Below, in pieces: positions 34,632-44,286 of a stretch of 64,000 bases of DNA. The number at the start of each line of letters is the position of its first letter. The stretch's first letter is position 1. The translations under genes and the position numbers were made by a program. The DNA is from Silvimonas terrae (lineage in GTDB: Bacteria > Pseudomonadota > Gammaproteobacteria > Burkholderiales > Chitinibacteraceae): contig NZ_JACHHN010000001.1 of assembly GCF_014202765.1 (NCBI RefSeq), positions 623,735-687,734 on the forward strand. Direction: 5' to 3'. Under the pieces are notes generated by a model. The model was given only the letters and a program-made list of their open reading frames with translations, did no database searches and was not told where the DNA came from.

Positions 34632-35369
34632 TTAACGCAGGTTGCGCTGGAACAGATCAAACGCCAGTTGGTAACCCAGAGTGGCCAGTTGCGGATCGAA
34701 GCGGTCTCCCTCATCGCGCATAAAGGCGTGCTGGCCGTTGACTTCATGCCAGGTAAAATTCAGCCCGGCCTGACTCATGGCGTTGTAAACCTGGGCGCGG
34801 CCCGGTGCCGGTACATGCGGGTCTTGCTTGCCCCAGATCATGAGCATTTCACCCTTGATATCCGCGAGGCGTTCCATGGTGTGCTGGCCTGGTGCGTTGG
34901 GGATGGTTTGCGTATGCAGATCAGTGGCATAGAAGCAGGCCGTTGCTTTCACCTGGGGCTGGACTGCCGCCCGGAACGCCAGATGACCGCCTATGCAAAA
35001 ACCCATTGCGCCCAGGTGCCCGTTATACCAATCCTGTTGCTGCAACCAGCCGATCATGGCCTGGTTGTCGGTGTCGTAATCAGTCACCGTTTTGGCCGCC
35101 TTATCGGCGTTGCCTTTATTTTTTCCATCGTCGTCGTACCCCAGAACAGTGCCAATCGGGTTCAGTTCGTGGAATACTTCGGGAACGAGTACTGCAAACC
35201 CGTGACCCGCAAGATAGCGGGCAGCCCTTTCAATGGGCGCGGTTTGCTGGAAAATCTCCGAATAAAAAAGAATGGCCGGGAAGGAACCTGCCGCGTTGGG
35301 CCGGTGCACATAAGTACGCATGGTGCCGGTGGGCGTGGCAAGGTCTGTAATCTGGCTCTGGATCAGCAT
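34632..35369 (-). CDS. Dienelactone hydrolase family protein
   Basis: A 245-residue alpha/beta hydrolase of the dienelactone hydrolase family. The nucleophile is a cysteine in MGFCIGG, the acid lies in WGKQDPHVPAPGR, and the His in NGQHAFMRDEGDRFD. The ATG at 35369 starts the conserved MLIQSQITDLAT. Such enzymes open lactones or act on similar esters, and carboxymethylenebutenolidase is the named member; no chlorocatechol genes are nearby, so the physiological substrate is unknown. Confidence 0.9.
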   Translation of the reverse strand: MLIQSQITDLATPTGTMRTYVHRPNAAGSFPAILFYSEIFQQTAPIERAARYLAGHGFAVLVPEVFHELNPIGTVLGYDDDGKNKGNADKAAKTVTDYDTDNQAMIGWLQQQDWYNGHLGAMGFCIGGHLAFRAAVQPQVKATACFYATDLHTQTIPNAPGQHTMERLADIKGEMLMIWGKQDPHVPAPGRAQVYNAMSQAGLNFTWHEVNGQHAFMRDEGDRFDPQLATLGYQLAFDLFQRNLR

Positions 35370-35511
35370 GGGGGCTCCGTCTGGTTGCGTCTGGCGAAAA
35401 AAGCTGGCGCACAAAGGTCAGACGGATTATTCCATGAAATGACCAGACCGGAACCGGCAAGTCGGACACGGATCACTGTTGGGGGGATTGTTGTCATTGA
35501 GGGAGAATGCG

Positions 35512-35922
35512 ATGACCGCAACAATCCAGAGCATGGTGCCAATTCTGGCATCGCTTGATTTTGAAGTAACACTGGATTTTTACTGCAACAAACTGGGTTT
35601 TGAGTCGCTGCACTGGGCCGATGACTATCTCATCGTGGGGCGTGATGAGGTGGAGTTGCATTTCTGGTTATGCAGCGAACGCTACGTCGCTGAACACACG
35701 GCATGCTATGTGCATACCGAAGACATAGGGGCCTTACACAAATCGTTTCAGTCCATGGGGCTCAAGGTGCGCACGCCTGTGCAGCAACCCTGGCACATGA
35801 AAGAGATGATTGTGATTGATCCGCACGGCAATTTGCTGCGCTTTGGGGAGCCAACGCGTATCCGGTCTGCCGTACGCATGTCGCAAGCTGGCAAGGAGCG
35901 AGCCACGGCGCGGATGGATTGA
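35512..35922 (+). CDS. VOC-superfamily (bleomycin-resistance-like) protein
   Basis: A 136-residue vicinal-oxygen-chelate protein with two beta-alpha-beta-beta-beta units. It begins VPILASLDFEVTLDFYCNKLGF and ends MIVIDPHGNLLRFGEP, the layout of Ble-type antibiotic-binding proteins and glyoxalase-like enzymes. His/Glu residues needed for metal binding are not all at canonical places (ELHFWL is present), so a binding role is as likely as catalysis. The ATG at 35512 is preceded by GAGGGAG. It is divergent from the dienelactone hydrolase gene. Confidence 0.85.
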   Translation: MTATIQSMVPILASLDFEVTLDFYCNKLGFESLHWADDYLIVGRDEVELHFWLCSERYVAEHTACYVHTEDIGALHKSFQSMGLKVRTPVQQPWHMKEMIVIDPHGNLLRFGEPTRIRSAVRMSQAGKERATARMD

Positions 35923-35994
35923 CCGGCCGCGCCGGGTTTTGCTTTTGTTTTTTTGTTTTGACAATAACGACTACCCGCTTGAATGCCGCCGGCG

Positions 35995-36771
35995 TCAAGC
36001 CGGTTTGGCAAGGCTGACCTGCAGGCGCATCATGCCCACATGAAATGCGCCGGGGTTGGCCGCTACCCACGCATCCGTCATTTCTTCCAGATACGCGGTT
36101 TGCTGTTCCGCTGGTACTGGCTCGATAAACGGCAGCCAGGCGGTGCGGAACCAGCCGGTAAGTGCCGCGCGATCCGGATATTCCATGGTCTTGGGAATCA
36201 GTTGCGCGTCGATGACCTCCAGTCCGGCGGCTGCAGCCCAACTGCGGTAATCTGCGACCGTATGAAAGCCGTAGGGAAAACGGAAACCGGCAAAATACGG
36301 TGCCCACTGCGGCCGTGCGCGGACCTCATCAAATGCGGCAATCACGCTGACGCCATTGCCGTGTCCACCCAATTGCAGCAAAGCGTGGCCGCCTGGTTTA
36401 AGCGCTGCCGCAATGCCTTTGAGCACGCCGTCATGCGGGCCGGGGACCCAGTGGATGGCCGCATTGGAAAACACCACGGAAAACTGCGCCTGATAGGGCA
36501 GCGCGGCGGCATTGGCGACTTCAAACGCCAGATTGGCATGATCGGCATGCGCTACGGCGGCATGGGCGATCATCTCCGGGGAGTAATCCGTGCCCAGGAC
36601 GTGGCCTTGCGGCACGTGCTGCGCAATGGCAGCGGTGTGACGACCATCGCCACAGCCGACGTCCAGTACGGAGTCATCTGGCTTGAGACCCAACTGGGCA
36701 ATCAGCTCGGTGGCCCAGCGTTCCTGACCTGACGAGTTACGGGCGTAATCTTGCGGGTTCCAGCGTGCCAT
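35995..36771 (-). CDS. SAM-dependent methyltransferase, trans-aconitate methyltransferase-like
   Basis: A 258-residue class I methyltransferase. The SAM motif I is VLDVGCGDGRHTAAIA, motif II region GTDYSPEMI, and motif III FSVVFSNAAIHWVPG; ALKPGGHALLQLGG follows. The ARWNPQDYARNSSGQERWA start matches Tam-like enzymes. The second of two adjacent ATGs (36771) has better spacing from GAGGAG than the first (36774). The substrate is uncertain. It is a single gene on the minus strand. Confidence 0.85.
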   Translation of the reverse strand: MARWNPQDYARNSSGQERWATELIAQLGLKPDDSVLDVGCGDGRHTAAIAQHVPQGHVLGTDYSPEMIAHAAVAHADHANLAFEVANAAALPYQAQFSVVFSNAAIHWVPGPHDGVLKGIAAALKPGGHALLQLGGHGNGVSVIAAFDEVRARPQWAPYFAGFRFPYGFHTVADYRSWAAAAGLEVIDAQLIPKTMEYPDRAALTGWFRTAWLPFIEPVPAEQQTAYLEEMTDAWVAANPGAFHVGMMRLQVSLAKPA

Positions 36772-36877
36772 CATGGGCTCCTCGATGTGGGGTGTGAGGA
36801 ACACTATGCCGCATCAGGGCTTGATCAAAAATTGAAGGATGGCGATGAAGGCATCACTTTTGGTGATGCCTGGTCAA

Positions 36878-37789
36878 CTAGACGTCGCTGGTCTGGCGCA
36901 AATGGGCAAACAGTTTTTGTGCCGCGGGCGAGCCGGTTTCACCCGCTCGCGTACACAGACAAAGCTGGCGCTGTGCCCAGTGATCGGTGAGTGTCAGCCC
37001 GACCAAGCCCAGTGATTGCACATAGGGCGTGGTGGCGCCACGGGGCACGACACCGACCCCCAAACCCGCTGCCACCATGGCGCACACCGCATCAAAGCTG
37101 GTGACCTGTACCAGCGGGCGCAGGTCATGGCCCACCCGGGCGGCCTCGCGGGTCAGTCGCTCGTGCAGCGTACTGTTGGCATGCAAACCCACCAGCGGGT
37201 AATCCAGCGCTTCAATAAACGCCAGATGGGTTCGCGTCGCCAGCGGGTGGCCGGCGGGGACCACCAGCTGCAGTTCATCCTGCCGAAAGGGCGTGAAAGT
37301 GAGCGCCGGCAGATGGGGCAGTTCGCTCACAATGCCCAGATCGGCCACGCCGGCCTGCACGGCCTGGGCGACATCGGCGCTGACCTGTTCCTGCAATTCA
37401 ACCCGGATTCCTGGATATAACTCGCGAAAGGCCACCAGCGCCCGTGGCAGAAACTCCACAATGGCCGAGATATTGGCAAACAAACGGACATGTCCGGTCA
37501 TGCCGCTGGCGTAGTCATGCAGTTCATCCTGTACATGACGGGCCTGATCCAGCAGATGGCCGGCGCGGGAACGCAAGGCTTCGCCGGCCGGCGTCAGGCG
37601 CACGCCGCGTGCGTGGCGTTCTACCAGCGCGGCACCAAACTGTTTTTCCAGATCAGACAGGCGCTTGCTGACCGCAGAGGGCACCAGATGATTGCGTTCT
37701 GCCGCTGCGGCAATGCTGCCGGTTTCGGCCAGCGCCAGAATCAGTTCGAGGTCTTTCCAGTCAAAGCGGATCGGGAAGCGGGTAGACAT
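36878..37789 (-). CDS. LysR-family transcriptional regulator
   Basis: A 303-residue regulator. The DNA-binding helix-turn-helix lies at about residues 12-70 (LELILALAETGSIAAAAER, LVPSAVSKRLSDLEKQFGAAL), followed by the substrate domain (VELQEQVSADVAQAVQAGVA; VCAMVAAGLGVGVVPRG). The LVPSAVSKR helix is the usual recognition helix. No catabolic neighbour is obvious, so the target genes cannot be named. A hairpin (AGGCATCAC/GGTGATGCC) at 36848-36870 follows the stop but has no T run. Confidence 0.88.
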   Translation of the reverse strand: MSTRFPIRFDWKDLELILALAETGSIAAAAERNHLVPSAVSKRLSDLEKQFGAALVERHARGVRLTPAGEALRSRAGHLLDQARHVQDELHDYASGMTGHVRLFANISAIVEFLPRALVAFRELYPGIRVELQEQVSADVAQAVQAGVADLGIVSELPHLPALTFTPFRQDELQLVVPAGHPLATRTHLAFIEALDYPLVGLHANSTLHERLTREAARVGHDLRPLVQVTSFDAVCAMVAAGLGVGVVPRGATTPYVQSLGLVGLTLTDHWAQRQLCLCTRAGETGSPAAQKLFAHLRQTSDV

Positions 37790-37875
37790 GCCTGCGCCTG
37801 CGTTGTACTGCCCGGACGGCGTCCGGAAACAGGAAAACGCAGGCTAACAGGTTCATCCGCCGTGTGCCAAAAGCA

Positions 37876-38448
37876 TCAGCGGATAATCACCGGTAATGCA
37901 GCGATCACGCCAAGAATGGCCCACGCACCAGCGCCAATCCACAGGGTCAGCCAGGTCATGTCGCGCGTGTCTTCGTCCCGCGCATGGCCCAGCATGGCCG
38001 GAATGCCGTGGTACAACAGCATGCAGGCAATGGCCAGCCCCAGCACGCCACACAACAGGTTGAAGGCGACCACCGGGACAAACAGGGTCAGCGAGGAGAG
38101 CCACAAAGGTACGGCAGCCAGCGTGGCCAGCAAGTAGCTACTGTCGTGGTCGGGTTTGCTGGTCAACTGGCGGGATAACAGATCAATGACCCAGGTCATG
38201 CCGCGTACAGAGATGAGCTCTGCGGCGAAGAACACCAGGGCCGTGATCAGCCAGTAACTGGATGGCGCATCCGGCGCATAAAAACTGCCATGCATCATGC
38301 CTGCCCACGTGATCATCACGGCAGGCAAGACAGAGAGCGGTAAAACCAGTTTGAAAAATGTGCCACGCGCCGTGGGGTGATGGGCGCGTAATTCATCCCA
38401 GCCCGCGTGATCTGACACCAGCATGTGTGAATACGCAGAGATTTTCAT
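37876..38448 (-). CDS. Yip1-domain membrane protein
   Basis: A 190-residue integral membrane protein with about five spans and a short cytoplasmic N-terminus (MKISAYSHMLVSDHAGWDEL). The GWDELRAHHP opening, a first span LVLPLSVLPAVMITWAGMMH and a terminal ILGVIAALPVIIR fit Yip1-family proteins common in proteobacteria, whose function is unknown. Of the two tandem ATGs (38451 and 38448), the second is better spaced from GGAGGAC. The frame extending to 38592 is not supported. Confidence 0.7.
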   Translation of the reverse strand: MKISAYSHMLVSDHAGWDELRAHHPTARGTFFKLVLPLSVLPAVMITWAGMMHGSFYAPDAPSSYWLITALVFFAAELISVRGMTWVIDLLSRQLTSKPDHDSSYLLATLAAVPLWLSSLTLFVPVVAFNLLCGVLGLAIACMLLYHGIPAMLGHARDEDTRDMTWLTLWIGAGAWAILGVIAALPVIIR

Positions 38449-38680
38449 CATGTCCTCCATCTGGCATGTGGTTTTGCGCAGGGCAAAACATCGCCTTTGT
38501 TGGACTATGACTGCGGCATAAAGCTCTGTTTTCATGCTGTTTTCGTGGGAAAAATCCGACGGGTAGCAGCAAGCGTGCACATTCTGTTGCATGCCAGAAG
38601 CGGATCATGGGCCGCGATGACCGGCTGTTGCGCTGTTTTCGGCTACAATCGTCTCTTTCGATCTTCCTTTCTGTATGGTC

Positions 38681-40369
38681 ATGAGCAACGACGCCGCACC
38701 GGTTATCAGCAATTTCATCCGCAGCATCATCGATTCCGATCTGACATCGGGCAAGCGCGCCGCAGTGGTCACGCGTTTTCCGCCTGAGCCCAACGGCTAT
38801 CTGCACGTGGGTCACGCCAAGTCGATCTGCCTGAACTTTGGCATTGCCCAGGATTATCAGGGCCAGTGCAATCTGCGCATGGACGACACCAACCCGGAAA
38901 AAGAAGAAGACGAATACATCAACGCCATCCAGGAAGATGTGCGCTGGCTGGGTTATGAGTGGAAAGGCGAGGTGCGGTATGCGTCGAACTATTTCGACCA
39001 GTTGTATGCCTACGCCGAAGAACTCATCAATGCCGGCAAAGCTTATGTGGACGATCTGACGCCGGAAGAAATGCGCCAGTACCGCGGCAACCTGAACGAA
39101 CCCGGGAAAGAAAGCCCGTACCGCGCCCGCACGCCGGAAGAAAACCTGACGCTGTTCCGCCAGATGCGTGACGGTGCGTTTGCGGATGGCAGCAAGACGC
39201 TGCGTCTGAAAATCGACATGACGTCGGGCAACATCAACCTGCGTGATCCGGTGATCTATCGTATTCGCCGTGCCACCCACCACCAGACTGGCGACAAGTG
39301 GTGCATCTACCCGATGTACGACTACACGCATTGCATTTCTGATGCGCTGGAAGGCATTACCCATTCGCTGTGTACGCTGGAGTTTGAAGACCATCGTCCG
39401 CTGTACGACTGGGTGCTGGACAACATCACCATCCCGACTCACCCGCAACAGATTGAATTCTCGCGGCTGGAACTGTTGAGCGTGGTGACCTCCAAGCGCA
39501 AGCTCAAGCAGCTGGTCGACGAAAAACTGATGACGGGTTGGGATGACCCGCGCATGCCGACCATCAGCGGCATGCGCCGGCGTGGCTACAGCCCGGAAGG
39601 CGTGCGCCTGTTTGCGCAACGCGCCGGGGTCTCCAAGACCCCGAACGTGGTCGAGTTTGCCTCGCTGGAAGGTGCTGTCCGGGAAACGCTGGAAGAAACC
39701 AGCCCGCGCGTCATTGCCGTGCTGGACCCGATCAAAGTGACGCTGACCAACTTTGAAGAAGGCGTGACCGGCAGTCGCAGTGCGCCGTTCCACCCGCACC
39801 ACGAAGCCATGGGCGAGCGTGAAATCCCGATCGGCCGCGAGTTGTACATTGAGCGGGAAGACTTCGCTGAAGTGCCGCCGCCCAAGTGGCAGCGCCTGAC
39901 GCTGGGGGCCGAGGTTCGTCTTCGTTATTCGTATGTCATCAAATGTGATGAGGTGATCAAAGATGCGGACGGCCATGTCGTGGAACTCAAATGTTCCATC
40001 GACCCGGATACGCTGGGCCAGAACCCGGTGGGTCGCAAGGTCAAGGGCGTGATCCACTGGATTGCCGCGCACCACGCCATTGAGGCTGAAGTGCGTCTGT
40101 ATGATCGCCTGTTCACCGAGGCCCGTCCGGATGCCGTGCGTGGCGCGGATGGCGAATATGTAGACTTCAAACAGTTCATCAACCCGAACTCGCTCAAAGT
40201 GATTACCGGTTACGTCGAACCCGCCGTGCGCGATGCCGCACCGGAAACACGCTACCAGTTTGAACGCCTGGGCTACTTTGTGACTGATCGCAAAGATCAT
40301 GTTGCGGGTGGCAAGCCGGTGTTCAATCGCACCGTGACGTTGCGCGATACCTGGGCCAGCAAGGAATAA
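38681..40369 (+). CDS. glnS: Glutaminyl-tRNA synthetase
   Basis: A 562-residue class I aminoacyl-tRNA synthetase that charges tRNA-Gln in the cytoplasm. The HIGH motif is [13 protein letters not shown] and the KMSKS loop reads [11 protein letters not shown]. The catalytic core and C-terminal beta-barrel anticodon domain (about residues 340-560) are full length compared with E. coli (554). [15 protein letters not shown]-type conserved blocks are present ([14 protein letters not shown]). The start could be ATG 38675 or 38681. A terminator follows. Confidence 0.97.
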   Translation: MSNDAAPVISNFIRSIIDSDLTSGKRAAVVTRFPPEPNGYLHVGHAKSICLNFGIAQDYQGQCNLRMDDTNPEKEEDEYINAIQEDVRWLGYEWKGEVRYASNYFDQLYAYAEELINAGKAYVDDLTPEEMRQYRGNLNEPGKESPYRARTPEENLTLFRQMRDGAFADGSKTLRLKIDMTSGNINLRDPVIYRIRRATHHQTGDKWCIYPMYDYTHCISDALEGITHSLCTLEFEDHRPLYDWVLDNITIPTHPQQIEFSRLELLSVVTSKRKLKQLVDEKLMTGWDDPRMPTISGMRRRGYSPEGVRLFAQRAGVSKTPNVVEFASLEGAVRETLEETSPRVIAVLDPIKVTLTNFEEGVTGSRSAPFHPHHEAMGEREIPIGRELYIEREDFAEVPPPKWQRLTLGAEVRLRYSYVIKCDEVIKDADGHVVELKCSIDPDTLGQNPVGRKVKGVIHWIAAHHAIEAEVRLYDRLFTEARPDAVRGADGEYVDFKQFINPNSLKVITGYVEPAVRDAAPETRYQFERLGYFVTDRKDHVAGGKPVFNRTVTLRDTWASKE

Positions 40370-40398
40370 ACGGGCCGCATTGCCCGTGCTGTAACGAG

Positions 40399-40440
40399 AC
40401 TGCCGGACCCGGTTCATAGAAAACCGGCCCGGCAGTTTGT
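40399..40440 (+). terminator. Terminator after glnS
   Basis: ACTGCCGGACCCGGTT and AACCGGCCCGGCAGT form a 15-16-bp imperfect stem with loop CATAGAA, then TTTGTTT. It lies 30 bases past the glnS stop. Confidence 0.75.
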
Positions 40441-40485
40441 TTATCCAGAACCAGAAAACGCAAAAACCAAAGAAGGGGGATGACC

Positions 40486-40962
40486 ATGAAACGCACTTTG
40501 CTGGCGCTGTTGCTGGCGGTTGCTGCTGCGGGCGCACACGCGGCAGATGTCACCGTGCAATCCGCGACGGATGCGGATGCCGCAGATAGCGCTGCACCGG
40601 CGGATGCCAGCGCCCGCTTGCCGCTGCCCAAAACCATCTACCGTGGCCGAGTGGGTGAAGTGCCGGTGCAGGTGGTGTTTGGTTTCCTTGGCGATCATGC
40701 CGGCAATGAGGTCGGGCTGTTTGATTACAGCAAGCTCACCCTCAGCCAGCGGGCCAGTGGCAAAGACCTGCAACATGCCGAGATTGACGTCACCCTGAAC
40801 GGTGCGCTGGAAAACGCCCGTAGCGCCTTGCGTTATCACCTGGTGCTTGATTACGCCGCCAAAACCTGGTTTATCAGCGCGGTGCGTCAGGACTGGCAAT
40901 GCAATAACGCCAGGGGCTGGACCCAGCGCCCCTGCAAAGCAACCCGGCCCGACGGCGAGTAA
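40486..40962 (+). CDS. Exported hypothetical protein
   Basis: A 158-residue protein with a signal peptide (TLLALLLAVAAAGAHA, cleavage before ADVT) and a small beta-rich mature domain: RLPLPKTIYRGRVGEVPVQV, VFGFLGDHAGNEVGLFDYSK, and a C-terminal WQCNNARGWTQRPCKATRP with two cysteines that could form a disulfide. I do not recognise a family. The ATG at 40486, 6 bases after GGGGG, is favoured over 40480. A strong terminator follows, so the gene is monocistronic. Confidence 0.65.
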   Translation: MKRTLLALLLAVAAAGAHAADVTVQSATDADAADSAAPADASARLPLPKTIYRGRVGEVPVQVVFGFLGDHAGNEVGLFDYSKLTLSQRASGKDLQHAEIDVTLNGALENARSALRYHLVLDYAAKTWFISAVRQDWQCNNARGWTQRPCKATRPDGE

Positions 40963-40971
40963 GCCCCACAA

Positions 40972-41006
40972 GGCGCAGACTGAGCGGTCTGCGCCTTTTT
41001 CTTTTG
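40972..41006 (+). terminator. Terminator of the exported hypothetical protein gene
   Basis: GGCGCAGAC and GTCTGCGCC form a perfect 9-bp stem around TGAGCG, followed by TTTTTCTTTT. Confidence 0.92.
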
Positions 41007-41130
41007 GAGTGGCCGCTGGCCAAGGGCCGATATATACCCGGTATCAGCCAATACGGGTGCACCAGACCTGCTCGTCAGTCGTTTGCATTGTCATGACCGC
41101 ATTTTCTATCGCGGCGCTCAGGGGCAAGGC

Positions 41131-42867
41131 ATGACAGATGAACACGCAACGTTGCCGGTCTCGGCCTCTAAAAACACGCGGCATCTCATGGCCAACTTCT
41201 GGCGTTTATGCCGGCCGTTCTGGCTGAACCGCGAGCACTGGTGGCAAGCCTGGGGTTTGCTGGCGCTGATCCTCGCGCTGACGGGCGGGTCCATCTACAT
41301 CAGCAAGTGGTACAACACCTGGCAGGGCGAACTCTATAACGCGCTGCAAACGCTAGACTATGGCGCCTTCAAACGGCTGGTGCTGGAGTTTTGCTGGCTG
41401 GCCGGCGCCACGATTCTGGTCGGGGTCTATAACAGCTATTTTCAGCAAATGCTGCAGATCATCTGGCGGCGCTGGCTCACGCGCTCTTTGCTGGAGCAAT
41501 GGCTCGATCAGCAAAATTTCTACCGGCTGCAACTGACAGACCATAAGACCGACAACCCGGATCAGCGGATTGCGGAAGACGTTGACGAGTTTGTCACCGG
41601 TTCGCTCAATCTGTTCCTGACCACGCTCAATGACCTGGGCACGCTGGTGACCTTCTCGTTTGTGCTGTGGGGGCTGACCGGGCCGCTGCGTCTGGTGCTG
41701 TCCGGTCACGATTTCACCATTCCCGGTTATCTGTTCTGGGTGGCGTTGCTGTACGCGATTGTGGGTACAGCCGTGACGTTCTGGATCGGCGTGCCGCTGG
41801 TGCGGCTCAATTTTTTCCAGCAACGTTACGAGGCGGATTTCCGCTACGGTCTGGTGCGCCTGCGGGAGAACGCAGACGCCGTGGCCATGTACAAAGGGGA
41901 GCGCCAGGAAACCACGGTGCTGACGCAACGCTTTAGCCATGTCATGAGCAATTTCTGGCTGCTGATGAAAAAGCGCAAATCACTGGGGCTGTATGTCAGC
42001 TCCTACACGCAGTTGTCCATTCTGTTTCCGCTGGTGGTCATGGCACCACGGGTGTTTGCCAAACAGATCACGCTGGGCGTCTATATGCAGATTGCGGATG
42101 CGTTTTCCCAGGTGCAAAGCGCCATGTCGAGCATCACCAACAATTTTACCGAGTGGGCGCGCTGGAAATCGGTCGTAGACCGGCTTTCCACCTTTCAGGC
42201 CGGGCTGGATCAAGTCGCCGTGATGCCACGCTTGCAACCGGCACGCAGCGGCGTGGATATGCAGGCCAAACTGCAAATGGTTTGCAAACCCAATGGGGAA
42301 ATCCTGTTGCAAGACGTCGCCTGGTCACTCAAACCCGGCGACCGCCTGATGATTTCCGGGCGCTCCGGCTCAGGTAAATCCACCTTGCTCCGGGCGCTGG
42401 CCGGCATCTGGCCGTATGCTCAGGGGCAGCTTGCTTACCCGCAAACCGGCAATACCTTGTTCTTGCCGCAAAGGCCTTATTTGCCGCTTGGCACGCTGCG
42501 CGAGGCTATGTATTATCCATGCCCCCCACGCCACGACGACGCCGAACTTGCGCCCTTGCTGGTGCTGGCAGGCCTCACACATCTGATGTCTTATCTGGAT
42601 CTGCGCGAAATGTGGGCCCATATCCTCAGTGTGGGGGAGCAGCAACGCGTCGCCTTGCTGCGGGCATTGCTCAATCCGCCCGCAGTCTTGCTGATGGATG
42701 AAGCCACTTCCGCGCTGGATGCACACAGTGAGCAGGCCTTTTATCAAGCACTGATCGAACGCTTGCCGCAGAGCATCGTGGTGTCAGTGGCCCATGGCAA
42801 TGAATTAAGGCCCTACCACAACAAGGTGTTATCCTGCACGGCGCCGGGAGTGTGGCAAATGGCCTGA
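41131..42867 (+). CDS. SbmA/BacA-like ABC transporter (YddA type)
   Basis: A 578-residue half-transporter: a membrane domain of about six spans (residues 30-330) and a C-terminal ATPase. The N-terminal block FWLNREHWWQAWGLLALILA and KWYNTWQGELYNALQTLDY are characteristic of the SbmA/BacA/YddA group. The ATPase has Walker A GRSGSGKSTLLRALAG, signature LSVGEQQRVALLRALL and Walker B AVLLMDEATSALD. The family includes importers of peptides, vitamin B12 and antimicrobial compounds. The ATG at 41131 follows AGGGGCAAGGC. It ends 28 bases before hemE. Confidence 0.9.
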   Translation: MTDEHATLPVSASKNTRHLMANFWRLCRPFWLNREHWWQAWGLLALILALTGGSIYISKWYNTWQGELYNALQTLDYGAFKRLVLEFCWLAGATILVGVYNSYFQQMLQIIWRRWLTRSLLEQWLDQQNFYRLQLTDHKTDNPDQRIAEDVDEFVTGSLNLFLTTLNDLGTLVTFSFVLWGLTGPLRLVLSGHDFTIPGYLFWVALLYAIVGTAVTFWIGVPLVRLNFFQQRYEADFRYGLVRLRENADAVAMYKGERQETTVLTQRFSHVMSNFWLLMKKRKSLGLYVSSYTQLSILFPLVVMAPRVFAKQITLGVYMQIADAFSQVQSAMSSITNNFTEWARWKSVVDRLSTFQAGLDQVAVMPRLQPARSGVDMQAKLQMVCKPNGEILLQDVAWSLKPGDRLMISGRSGSGKSTLLRALAGIWPYAQGQLAYPQTGNTLFLPQRPYLPLGTLREAMYYPCPPRHDDAELAPLLVLAGLTHLMSYLDLREMWAHILSVGEQQRVALLRALLNPPAVLLMDEATSALDAHSEQAFYQALIERLPQSIVVSVAHGNELRPYHNKVLSCTAPGVWQMA

Positions 42868-42895
42868 GCCCGGCGTAACCACAACAGGTTGAGAC

Positions 42896-43963
42896 ATGGC
42901 AACTGCACTGAAGAATGATGTTTTCCTGCGCGCCCTGATGCGCGAACCGGTTCCATACACGCCAGTGTGGCTGATGCGCCAGGCTGGCCGCTACCTGCCG
43001 GAATATCGTGCCACCCGCGCCCAGGCGGGTTCTTTCCTCAACCTGTGCAAGTCCAAAGAACTCGCCACCGAGGTCACGCTGCAACCGCTGGAACGTTTTC
43101 CTCTGGATGCCGCCATTTTGTTCTCTGACATCCTGACCGTGCCGGATGCCATGGGCCTGGGTTTGTCCTTTGCCGAAGGCGAGGGCCCGCGTTTTGCCCA
43201 CCCATTGCGCGACGAAACCGCCATTCGCAAGCTGGCCGTGCCGGACGTGGGCAGTGAACTGCAATATGTATTCGACGCCGTCAGCAGCATCCGCAAGGCG
43301 CTGGATGGCCGCGTGCCGCTGATTGGTTTTTCCGGCAGCCCGTTTACGCTGGCCTGTTACATGATTGAAGGCAGTGGTTCTGATAGTTACAGCACCGTCA
43401 AAACCATGCTGTACGACCGCCCTGAGTTGTTGCATCACATCCTGGACGTCAACGCCCGCACCGTCATCGACTACCTGAATGCTCAGGTTGACGCGGGCGC
43501 GCAAGCGTTGATGATTTTTGATACCTGGGGTGGCGCGCTGGCCGCGGGTAAATACCAGGAGTTCTCGCTGGCTTACATGCAGCGCGTGGTGGCCGGTCTG
43601 AAGCGCGAGGCAGAGGGGCGCCGGGTGCCGGTCATCCTGTTTACCAAAGGCGGCGGGTTGTGGCTGGAAGATATGGCGGCCACCGGTTGCGACGCGTTGG
43701 GGGTGGACTGGACGGTAGACCTGGGTGCGGCCCGTCAGCGGGTTGGCAGTCAGGTTGCCTTGCAAGGTAACTTTGATCCGGTCGCACTGATGGCATCACC
43801 CAGTGCCATTGAAGCAGAAGTGGCGCGATTACTGGCTGCATATGGTACGGGTACTGGCCATATCTTTAATCTGGGTCACGGCATTGGTCAGTTTACTCCG
43901 TCGGATAATGTAAGCGTATTGGTGGAAAGCGTGCATAAGCTTTCAAAAACCTATCATTTGTAA
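42896..43963 (+). CDS. hemE: Uroporphyrinogen decarboxylase
   Basis: A 355-residue enzyme, the same length as E. coli HemE (354), that decarboxylates uroporphyrinogen III to coproporphyrinogen III in heme synthesis. The first signature is [17 protein letters not shown], the second is [16 protein letters not shown], and [12 protein letters not shown] ends the catalytic barrel. It starts soon after the ABC transporter gene. Downstream is a gene-free gap of about 320 bp with DnaA boxes. Confidence 0.97.
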   Translation: MATALKNDVFLRALMREPVPYTPVWLMRQAGRYLPEYRATRAQAGSFLNLCKSKELATEVTLQPLERFPLDAAILFSDILTVPDAMGLGLSFAEGEGPRFAHPLRDETAIRKLAVPDVGSELQYVFDAVSSIRKALDGRVPLIGFSGSPFTLACYMIEGSGSDSYSTVKTMLYDRPELLHHILDVNARTVIDYLNAQVDAGAQALMIFDTWGGALAAGKYQEFSLAYMQRVVAGLKREAEGRRVPVILFTKGGGLWLEDMAATGCDALGVDWTVDLGAARQRVGSQVALQGNFDPVALMASPSAIEAEVARLLAAYGTGTGHIFNLGHGIGQFTPSDNVSVLVESVHKLSKTYHL

Positions 43964-44045
43964 TTCTTTGCTTATTCCTGGTTTCCGTTGAAATCAAACA
44001 CCTGGCTTTGAAAGCAAAAGCGTGCAACATGGATGTAGTATTTAC

Positions 44046-44259
44046 TTATGCACACGGCAAAACAGGGATCAAACCGCTTTGTCAAGCCCTGTGGGCAATC
44101 CAGTGTCAAAAGTATACAAATAAGATAACTTATTGATTTTTAAGCAATTTTTATTTTGGTTTAAAAAATAGGCAATCCAGCCTACATCTTGTTGTAACGC
44201 GGGTTTCACAGAGTTACACGCAAGTTCTTCACAAAGTTATCCACAGAAGCTGTGGGTAG
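44046..44259. promoter_or_regulatory. DnaA-box cluster with AT-rich stretch, hemE-priA gap
   Basis: There are two exact TTATNCACA boxes: TTATGCACA at 44046-44054 and TTATCCACA at 44237-44245. TGTGGGCAA (44090-44098) and TGTGGGTAG (44251-44259) match the reverse consensus at 7 of 9 positions. Between them 44101-44170 is strongly AT-rich. It could regulate priA, titrate DnaA, or be an origin-like site. No gene is seen in 43964-44286. Confidence 0.5.
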
Positions 44260-44286
44260 TTTTTCGTGGCATATTTTGGTGCCTTG

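Noticed and set aside
43964-44286. Chromosomal origin oriC
   Set aside because: Only two perfect DnaA boxes, and no dnaA, dnaN, rpmH or gidA nearby; kept only as a DnaA-box cluster.
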